Origin: an uncultured Pelagibacteraceae bacterium
Lineage (GTDB): Bacteria; Pseudomonadota; Alphaproteobacteria; Pelagibacterales; Pelagibacteraceae
DNA length: 36,556 nucleotides
Reading direction: 5' to 3'
NCBI GenBank assembly: GCA_902635865.1
Contig: CACPPD010000007.1
Location: 1-36,556 of the forward strand
Shown one piece after another: positions 30,486-36,556 of the stretch. Each line of letters opens with the position of its first letter. Position 1 is the first letter of the stretch. The notes beneath the pieces were generated by a model. That model did no database searches, was not told the DNA's origin, and was given only the letters and a program-made list of their open reading frames with translations. A program made the translations under genes and the position numbers.

Positions 30486-31593
30486 TTTTATTTATAAATT
30501 TTATTATCAGTGGTGGAAAAATATAGATAAATCAATATTAGCTTTAATAACCTTATTATTCATTATTGGATTATTTTTTTCTTTAGTATCAACTTCTTTA
30601 ATAGCTTCTGACAAATTAGATACAAACAGTTATTTCTTTTTTTTTAAACATTTTATTTATGTCTTGATTGGAATATTTCTTATTTTTATATTCTCCTCTT
30701 TAAATTTAGACCAATTATATAAATACTCTATATTTCTTTTTTTTATTTCACTTATTTCTTTATTTTTAGTGCCATTCATTGGTGTTGAGGTTAAAGGATC
30801 TAAAAGATGGATAGACTTGTTTTTTTTACCACGATTTCAACCTATAGAAGTTTTAAAACCATTTTTGATAATAATTTTAGCAACTATTTTTTGTGATATT
30901 AGATCAAATATTTTATTTAAGTATTTGATATCTTTTATGTTGATATCAGTTATTTCTTTATTTTTGATAGCTCAACCAGATATTGGCCAAACTTTATTAG
31001 TAGTATTTTGTTGGGCAGCTCTAATCTTCACATCAGGAGTTAATATATATATTCTTTTTGCAATATTTATTGCTGGTGTATCTTTGCTTGCTTATCTTAT
31101 TATTTTTGTTCCTAAGTTTGATTATATCCAAGGACGTATTTTTTCATTTTTTAATAGAGAAACAGGTACTCATAATTTTCAATCTGATAAAGCAATAGAG
31201 TCAATTACAAGCGGAGGTTTTTTTGGGAAAGGCATAGGTGAAGGAGTTCTTAAAAATAGAGTCCCCGAAGCTCATACTGATTACATTATTTCAGTGATTT
31301 CTGAAGAGTTTGGTGTTGTTGCCATAATGTTAATATTATTATTGTTTTTAATTTTAATTTATATGGTTTTCAAAAAAATAAGTTTTGAGACAAATGATAA
31401 AGCTAAACTTATTTTAATTGGATCTATTAGTTTAATATTAATGCAAGCCACAATTCATATTGGAGTTAATATAAGATTATTTCCAACTACTGGAATGACA
31501 TTACCTTTTTTAAGCTATGGTGGTTCATCAATAATAAGTACATCAATATTAGCTGGTATAATTTTAAATTTAACAAAAAGAAAAATAACTTAA
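30472..31593 (+). CDS. ftsW: Septal peptidoglycan glycosyltransferase FtsW
   Basis: A 373-residue SEDS-family membrane protein that polymerises lipid II at the septum together with FtsI. Multiple hydrophobic helices begin near residue 20. Conserved blocks include GVEVKGSKRWIDL and FQPIEVLKP (extracytoplasmic loop and helix, around 103-128), AQPDIGQTLLV, the long loop with TSGGFFGKGIGEGVLKNRVPEAHTDYI split around 243-270, EEFGVV, and the C-terminal LPFLSYGGSS. Position between murD and murG supports FtsW rather than RodA. It overlaps murD by 14 bp. Confidence 0.95.
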   Translation: MQSDSFIYKFYYQWWKNIDKSILALITLLFIIGLFFSLVSTSLIASDKLDTNSYFFFFKHFIYVLIGIFLIFIFSSLNLDQLYKYSIFLFFISLISLFLVPFIGVEVKGSKRWIDLFFLPRFQPIEVLKPFLIIILATIFCDIRSNILFKYLISFMLISVISLFLIAQPDIGQTLLVVFCWAALIFTSGVNIYILFAIFIAGVSLLAYLIIFVPKFDYIQGRIFSFFNRETGTHNFQSDKAIESITSGGFFGKGIGEGVLKNRVPEAHTDYIISVISEEFGVVAIMLILLLFLILIYMVFKKISFETNDKAKLILIGSISLILMQATIHIGVNIRLFPTTGMTLPFLSYGGSSIISTSILAGIILNLTKRKIT

Positions 31594-31596
31594 TAA

Positions 31597-32661
31597 ATGA
31601 AAAAAAAAGTTTTAATTTCCACAGGTGGATCTGGAGGTCATGTGATACCAGCAATTACAATTTATAATCATTTGAAAAGTACTCATGAAACCTTGATTTC
31701 TACTGATAAAAGAGGTCTTAAATATTTAGAAAAAAATTATAAAGCATTTGTAATCAACACTCCGAAATTAAATAATTATTTTTTACTTCCTTTTTCATTT
31801 TTAAAAATATTTTTTCTGACTATTAAATCTTTTTTTCTTTTAAAAAAAAATAATATTTCAGTTTTAATTTCTACAGGAGGCTATATGTCTTTGCCACTAT
31901 GTTTGGCAGCAAAAATTTTAGGAATTAATATTTTTTTAATTGAACCAAATATAGTTCTTGGAAGAGCAAATAAATTTTTCTTAAATTTTTCAAGAAAATT
32001 AATATGTTATTCAAAGAATTTAATTAATTTACCATCTGATATTAATCACAAATTAACTACTATTAAACCTTTGATACGAAAAGAATATTATGAAACCAGC
32101 ACGTATCAAAAACATGATAATTTATTTACAATTATAATCATGGGAGGCAGTCAGGGTGCAAAAATCTTTGATGAGCTTTTAAATAAATCTTTTGTGAGTG
32201 TAGCAAAACAAGTATCTATAAAAATTATTCATCAAACAAGCGAGAAAAATATAAATTTTTTAAAAGATTTTTATTTTCAAAATAATATTGAAAGTAGAGT
32301 TTTCAGTTTTGATCACAATCTTAATGAGGTTTTAAAACAAGGAGATTTATGCATAACTAGAGCAGGTGCCTCAAGTTTAGCTGAATTATCTTTTTTAAAT
32401 GTCCCATTTGTAGCAATACCACTTCCATCATCAAAAGATAATCATCAGTATGAAAACGCAAAATATTATGAGGAACAGGATTGTTGTTGGATAATTGATC
32501 AAAAAAATTTTGATGATCAAAACTTTCAGAAATTTTTATTAGAATTGATAAATAAAAGTCAGGATTACATGACAAAAAAAAATAATTTACAAAAATTAAA
32601 TTATCAAAATACATGGAATAATGTTAATCAAAAAATATTAAAAATTATTAATGAAAATTAA
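31597..32661 (+). CDS. murG: UDP-GlcNAc:lipid I N-acetylglucosaminyltransferase MurG
   Basis: A 354-residue GT-B enzyme that converts lipid I to lipid II on the inner face of the cytoplasmic membrane. The N-terminal loop STGGSGGHVIPA (8-19) contacts lipid phosphate, STGGYMSLP follows, and a Lys/Phe-rich hydrophobic patch may contact membrane. The C-terminal domain starts with IMGGSQGAKIFDELL and contains CITRAGASSLAELSFLNVPFVAIPLPSS (split at about 250-277), which binds UDP-GlcNAc, then DNHQYENAKY. It overlaps murC by 11 bp. Confidence 0.96.
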   Translation: MKKKVLISTGGSGGHVIPAITIYNHLKSTHETLISTDKRGLKYLEKNYKAFVINTPKLNNYFLLPFSFLKIFFLTIKSFFLLKKNNISVLISTGGYMSLPLCLAAKILGINIFLIEPNIVLGRANKFFLNFSRKLICYSKNLINLPSDINHKLTTIKPLIRKEYYETSTYQKHDNLFTIIIMGGSQGAKIFDELLNKSFVSVAKQVSIKIIHQTSEKNINFLKDFYFQNNIESRVFSFDHNLNEVLKQGDLCITRAGASSLAELSFLNVPFVAIPLPSSKDNHQYENAKYYEEQDCCWIIDQKNFDDQNFQKFLLELINKSQDYMTKKNNLQKLNYQNTWNNVNQKILKIINEN

Positions 32662-34048
32662 ATTAGCAAAAACAGAACTTATACATTTTGTAGGAATAGG
32701 CGGAATAGGTATGAGTGGCCTAGCACTTATAATGAAAGGTAAAGGTTTTAAAGTTCAAGGCAGCGACATTGCAAATAATAAAAATATTGAAAGATTAAGA
32801 AAAGAAAAAATAAAAGTTTTCATTGGACATAAGAAACAAAATATAGAAAAGGGGACTATCCTAGTTGTATCTTCTGCTATTAAAAAAAATAATCCAGAGC
32901 TACTTGCGGCTAGAAAAAAACAATTACCTATATATAAAAGAGGAGAAATGTTAGCCAACATTGTTTCTTTAACAAAAAATATTGTAGTTGTTGGTTCGCA
33001 CGGTAAAACCACTACAACATCGTTGATAGCTTCTATTTTTCAGGAGACAAAAATCGATCCCACAATTATCAATGGTGGAGTAATAAATTCGATTAATAAT
33101 TCTGCAAAACTTGGAAAAAGTGATTGGTCTATATTAGAGGCTGATGAGTCTGATGGAAGTTTTGTTTTCATACCCCCAACGTACTCAATAATCACTAACA
33201 TAGATCGAGAGCATATGGATTATTATGGCACTATGGATAAATTAAATAAATATTTTGAAAATTTTGTTAATAAAGTTCCTTCATTTGGAAAATCATTTAT
33301 TTGTTTAGATGATAAAAATAACAAAAACTTAATTAAAAATATAAAAAATAAAAATTTTTATACATATGGTTTAGACACAAAATCAAATTTTTGTATTAAA
33401 AATATAAAACAATTAAAAGAGTACTCTGAGTTTGACTTAAGTATAAAATTACCTAATAAAAAAAGTAAATTAATTAAAAAATTTAAAATTCCTTTATTGG
33501 GAAATCATAACATTAAAAATTCTGTAGCTGCAGCGGCATTAGCATTAACAGTGGGCCTATCAATAAATAATATAAAAAAAGGACTTAAAAATTTTAAAGG
33601 AGTTCAAAGAAGATTTAATAAAATTTTCAATTTTAATAATGTAGATTTTTATGATGATTATGCTCACCATCCCACTGAAATAAAAGAAGTGCTAGATGGT
33701 GTAAAAAATGTTTATAAAGAATATGAAAAAATATGTGTTTTTCAACCACATAGAATTTCAAGACTAAAGGATTTAAAAAAAGAATTTACGCTTAGTTTTA
33801 AAAATGCAGATAAAGTTATTCTATTTCCTATTTATACCGCAGGAGAAAAAATTAAACTTGGATTTAATTATGTAAATTTTGCAAAGGAAATAATTAAAAA
33901 TTCAAAAGTTCAATTGTTTTTAGTAGATGATAAATTTCAATTAGCTAAATTTATTAAAGCAAATATATACGGGAAAAAAATAGTTATAGGTATGGGTGCA
34001 GGAACTATTTCAACTTGGATGCGAGAATTACCTGATTTATTATCATGA
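32651..34048 (+). CDS. murC: UDP-N-acetylmuramate--L-alanine ligase
   Basis: The 465-residue MurC adds the first amino acid, L-Ala, to UDP-MurNAc. It has GIGGIGMSGLA (15-25), VVSSAIKKNNPE, the ATP-binding GSHGKTTTT (115-123), EADESDGSF, TNIDREHMDYY, LGNHNIKNSVAAAALA, and DDYAHHPTEIKEVL, with FQPHRISR in the C-terminal domain. This is the normal MurC set and length. It overlaps murG by 11 bp and murB by 4 bp (ATGA). Confidence 0.97.
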   Translation: MKIKLAKTELIHFVGIGGIGMSGLALIMKGKGFKVQGSDIANNKNIERLRKEKIKVFIGHKKQNIEKGTILVVSSAIKKNNPELLAARKKQLPIYKRGEMLANIVSLTKNIVVVGSHGKTTTTSLIASIFQETKIDPTIINGGVINSINNSAKLGKSDWSILEADESDGSFVFIPPTYSIITNIDREHMDYYGTMDKLNKYFENFVNKVPSFGKSFICLDDKNNKNLIKNIKNKNFYTYGLDTKSNFCIKNIKQLKEYSEFDLSIKLPNKKSKLIKKFKIPLLGNHNIKNSVAAAALALTVGLSINNIKKGLKNFKGVQRRFNKIFNFNNVDFYDDYAHHPTEIKEVLDGVKNVYKEYEKICVFQPHRISRLKDLKKEFTLSFKNADKVILFPIYTAGEKIKLGFNYVNFAKEIIKNSKVQLFLVDDKFQLAKFIKANIYGKKIVIGMGAGTISTWMRELPDLLS

Positions 34049-34950
34049 AAGTTGACCTAAAAGAGCTGAAGGAAGAATTTAGTCATAACTTAAATTTAGA
34101 TTACGATTTAAAAAAAAAAAATTGGTTTAATATAGGAGGCAAAACTAAAGCTTTCTATAAGGCAGATAATTTAAAAGAATTAATTAAATTTCTTAAAAAA
34201 ATTCAAGATAAAGAAAAAATATTTATTTTAGGAGCTGGTTCTAACACACTTATATCTGACAACACATATGATGGAGTTGTAATAAAACTTACTCAAAATT
34301 TTAATAATATTTCTTTACATTCTGAGGAAATCATAGTGGCTGGTAGTGCAGTTTCAGATAAATCATTATCTGAATTTGCAATGGAAAATAGCTTAGGTGG
34401 TTTTGAATTTCTCTCTTGCATACCTGGTACAGTAGGTGGCGGTATTAAAATGAACGCTGGTTGTTTCCAAAGGGAGTTTAAAGATATTCTTATTTCTATT
34501 CAGGCAGTAAATAAATCAGGCCAAGTAATTACTATACCTGCAAAAGAAATTAATTTTAAATATAGAGACAGTGGATTATCTGAAGATCTTATTTTTTTAA
34601 GTGCATCATTTAAAGGTTTAAAGAAAGATAGGAATTTAATTAAGAATGAGATAATGTTACTTAAAGAAAAAAAAGAGCAAGCTCAACCAACAAAAATCAA
34701 GACAAGCGGAAGCACATTTAAGAATCCTATAAATCAATCTGATAAAAAAGTTTGGCAACTAATCAAAGAATCGGTGCCATTAGAAAAATCTTTTGGAGAT
34801 GCGTCAATTTCTGAAAAACACTGTAATTTTTTTGTAAATAAGGGTAATGCTAAGTTTGAGGATATGAAAAAATTGATAAATTTTGTATCTGAAAGTGTAT
34901 TTAAGAAGACTGGGGTTAAACTAGAAACAGAAATTAAAATTTTAGAATAA
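34045..34950 (+). CDS. murB: UDP-N-acetylenolpyruvoylglucosamine reductase
   Basis: The 301-residue FAD enzyme MurB reduces enolpyruvyl-UDP-GlcNAc to UDP-MurNAc with NADPH. It shows GAGSNTLISD (63-72), the FAD-contacting PGTVGGGIKMNAG (127-139), YRDSGLS (173-179), and SGSTFKNP (221-228), in which Ser223 is the probable proton donor. KHCNFFVNKGNA and a C-terminal ETEIKIL supply the final Glu. The form is the compact type found in alphaproteobacteria and Gram-positives. It overlaps murC by 4 bp. Confidence 0.96.
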   Translation: MKVDLKELKEEFSHNLNLDYDLKKKNWFNIGGKTKAFYKADNLKELIKFLKKIQDKEKIFILGAGSNTLISDNTYDGVVIKLTQNFNNISLHSEEIIVAGSAVSDKSLSEFAMENSLGGFEFLSCIPGTVGGGIKMNAGCFQREFKDILISIQAVNKSGQVITIPAKEINFKYRDSGLSEDLIFLSASFKGLKKDRNLIKNEIMLLKEKKEQAQPTKIKTSGSTFKNPINQSDKKVWQLIKESVPLEKSFGDASISEKHCNFFVNKGNAKFEDMKKLINFVSESVFKKTGVKLETEIKILE

Positions 34951-34951
34951 A

Positions 34952-35866
34952 TTGAAAAAGAAAGTACTTATATTATCTGGAGGAATTTCTAAAGAGAGAT
35001 TAATTAGTGTTGATACAGGAAAACAGGTTGCTAAAGAGTTAAAAAAACATGGTTACAAAATAAAAATAACTGAACCAGATAAAAATTTAGAAAAAACTAT
35101 AAAAAATTTTAAACCAAGTGTAATTTTTAATGCATTACATGGTCAATTTGGAGAAGATGGATATATTCAAAGTATCTTAGAGAGATTTAAGATTCCTTAC
35201 ACTCATTCTGGAGTAATTTCATCATCTTTAGCGATGGATAAGGAAATTTCTAAAAAAATATTTATAAAAAATAAAATAGAAACTCCAAAATTTATTACTC
35301 ATTCATACGATATATCAGCACCAAATTTAATTAAAAAGATTAAAAAAAATTTTAAATTTCCAGTCGTTGTTAAACCTTTAAACGAAGGCTCAAGTGTAAA
35401 TGTGTTTATATGTAATGAGAAAAACATAATTAAGATTGTAAATTCAATAAAAAATTACAAAAAAATTATGATTGAAGAGTTTATTGGCGGTAGAGAAATT
35501 CAAGTTGCAATTATGGGAAATGAAAAACTTGGTGCAATTGAATTAAAGCCGAAAAGAAAATTTTATGATTATCAAGCTAAATATAATAGAAAAGCAAAGA
35601 CAGAACATTTAATTCCAGTAAATTTACCATCAAAAAAAATGAATGAATTATTAAATATAGCATTAAAAGCTCACCAAATAATTGGTTGCAGAGGAGTCAC
35701 AAGATCAGATTTTAAGTTTTTTAATAACAAATTTTATTTATTAGAAATTAACACTCAGCCTGGAATGACAAAATTATCTCTCGTACCTGAAATTGCTGCC
35801 TTTAAAGGTATAAGTTTTATAAAATTGATTGAATGGATTTTAAAAGATGCATTTAAGAAAAAGTAA
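34952..35866 (+). CDS. ddl: D-alanine--D-alanine ligase
   Basis: This 304-residue ATP-grasp enzyme makes D-Ala-D-Ala for the MurF half of MurEF. Recognised blocks are LSGGISKERLISVDTG (8-23, with the catalytic Glu in the SKERLIS segment), NALHGQFGEDGYIQ, HSGVISSSLAMDKEISK, VVKPLNEGSSVNV, EEFIGGREIQVAI, and EINTQPGMTKLSLVPE near the end. The start is TTG at 34952, one base after the murB stop and immediately before KKKVLILSGG. No ATG is available near it. The 3' end overlaps ftsQ by 20 bp. Confidence 0.95.
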   Translation: MKKKVLILSGGISKERLISVDTGKQVAKELKKHGYKIKITEPDKNLEKTIKNFKPSVIFNALHGQFGEDGYIQSILERFKIPYTHSGVISSSLAMDKEISKKIFIKNKIETPKFITHSYDISAPNLIKKIKKNFKFPVVVKPLNEGSSVNVFICNEKNIIKIVNSIKNYKKIMIEEFIGGREIQVAIMGNEKLGAIELKPKRKFYDYQAKYNRKAKTEHLIPVNLPSKKMNELLNIALKAHQIIGCRGVTRSDFKFFNNKFYLLEINTQPGMTKLSLVPEIAAFKGISFIKLIEWILKDAFKKK

Positions 35867-36512
35867 AAAATATTTAATTTATTTTTTTTTATTAATATTA
35901 TTTGGTTCTATTAATAATTTACATTTAAACAGTTTAGATTTTTATAAAATAAAAAAAATTGAAATTTTTGGTCTAGAAAATAATAATATTATTTCTAACA
36001 AAATTAAAAATTTAGATTTAGGATCTATTTTTTTTCTTAAGACAAAAGAATTAAAAAATATAATTGAATCAAACAATTTGGTTGAAAATTATGAAGTATA
36101 TAGGAGATATCCATCAACTTTAAATATTTATATTAAGAAAACTGAATTATTAGGAAAAATAAATAATGAAGGTAAGATATTCCTTATAGGTTCAAATGGA
36201 AAGTTATTAAAAAAAGAATTTTTAAATAAAAAATTACCATTCATTTTCGGGAATCCAAGTATTGATGAATTTCTGAAATTTAAAAAAAATTTTGATAATT
36301 CTAAATTTTCATATGATCAAATAAAAAATTTGTATTTTTTTCCATCTAAAAGATGGGATGTTCAGCTCAAAAATGATATTTTGTTTAAACTACCTGTTTC
36401 AAATATTAATGTGTCTTTAGAACATATATTTCAATTATTGAGTGATGATAAACTGAATAAGATCAAAAAAATTGATGCAAGAATTAATAATCAATTAATT
36501 TATAATGATTGA
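35847..36512 (+). CDS. ftsQ: Cell division protein FtsQ
   Basis: A 221-residue bitopic protein with a basic N-terminus (HLRKSKK), one membrane helix at about 9-25, and then a POTRA domain beginning FYKIKKIEIFGLENNN and including LKNIIESNNLVENYEVYRRYPSTLNIYIKK split around 67-98. The beta domain follows (FLIGSNGKLLKKEFL, PFIFGNPS). FtsQ recruits FtsL/FtsB to the divisome. Sequence is divergent, but the POTRA pattern and the ddl-ftsQ-ftsA context make the call firm. It is shorter than the E. coli protein, with a minimal cytoplasmic tail. It overlaps ddl by 20 bp. Confidence 0.9.
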   Translation: MHLRKSKKYLIYFFLLILFGSINNLHLNSLDFYKIKKIEIFGLENNNIISNKIKNLDLGSIFFLKTKELKNIIESNNLVENYEVYRRYPSTLNIYIKKTELLGKINNEGKIFLIGSNGKLLKKEFLNKKLPFIFGNPSIDEFLKFKKNFDNSKFSYDQIKNLYFFPSKRWDVQLKNDILFKLPVSNINVSLEHIFQLLSDDKLNKIKKIDARINNQLIYND

Positions 36513-36556
36513 TGAAATAGAAACATATTTAAGTATTTCTCATAATAAATTTGCAA
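36505..36556 (+). CDS. ftsA: Probable FtsA, first 17 codons only (cut by window edge)
   Basis: An ATG at 36505 overlaps the end of ftsQ by 8 bp and opens a frame, MIDEIETYLSISHNKFA, that is still open at the edge. The call FtsA comes from position, since ftsA follows ftsQ in almost all dcw clusters; the fragment itself carries no diagnostic motif. The other nearby ATG (36512) hits a stop after two codons. Confidence 0.5.
   Translation, partial: MIDEIETYLSISHNKFA

Overview
The window looks like a core-genome segment of a streamlined, very AT-rich alphaproteobacterium, most probably SAR11 (Pelagibacterales). This rests on the low GC, intergenic gaps of a few bases, many ATGA/TAATG gene overlaps, an alphaproteobacterial FtsZ C-terminal peptide, the gene order carAB / yqeY-dnaG-rpoD, and amidase-rnpB-mraZ ahead of the division cluster. 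The taxonomic call is inference; I could run no search. Almost every base is assigned, and I see no phage, transposon, CRISPR array, toxin or defence island.

Layout. 1-3014 (minus): uvrB, a pteridine-reductase-type SDR and the start of a probable folB. 3051-4897 (plus): a class I aminotransferase and a small NAD(P)-binding protein. 4898-6868 (minus): thioredoxin reductase and an extended SDR reductase. 6890-8499 (plus): an ELM1-family protein and a 2-oxoglutarate/Fe(II) oxygenase-like protein. 8496-12894 (minus): carA-carB. 13021-17148 (plus): yqeY-dnaG-rpoD, the macromolecular synthesis operon, followed only 7 nt later by a tRNA-Val gene and then by a CAT tRNA with tRNA-Ile2 features. 17375-18769 (minus): mlaA-mlaC, for outer-membrane lipid asymmetry. 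18860-20004 (plus): a muramoyl-alanine amidase and the RNase P RNA.

20221 to the right edge holds the division and cell-wall (dcw) cluster, all on the plus strand and probably one operon: mraZ-ftsZ-rsmH-ftsL-ftsI-murEF (fused)-mraY-murD-ftsW-murG-murC-murB-ddl-ftsQ-ftsA (cut by the edge). It supplies the cytoplasmic Mur ligases, lipid I/II synthesis, D-Ala-D-Ala, and the divisome transpeptidase and glycosyltransferase partners. A promoter overlapped by MraZ-type repeats precedes mraZ.

The most unusual items are: a tRNA-Val(GAC) gene whose D- and T-loops lack the normal elbow bases although every stem pairs; ftsZ inserted between mraZ and rsmH rather than after ftsA; a DnaG primase that has lost three of its four zinc ligands; a single-chain MurE-MurF; and an MlaA with no lipobox. 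I did not find a clearly undescribed multi-gene system.
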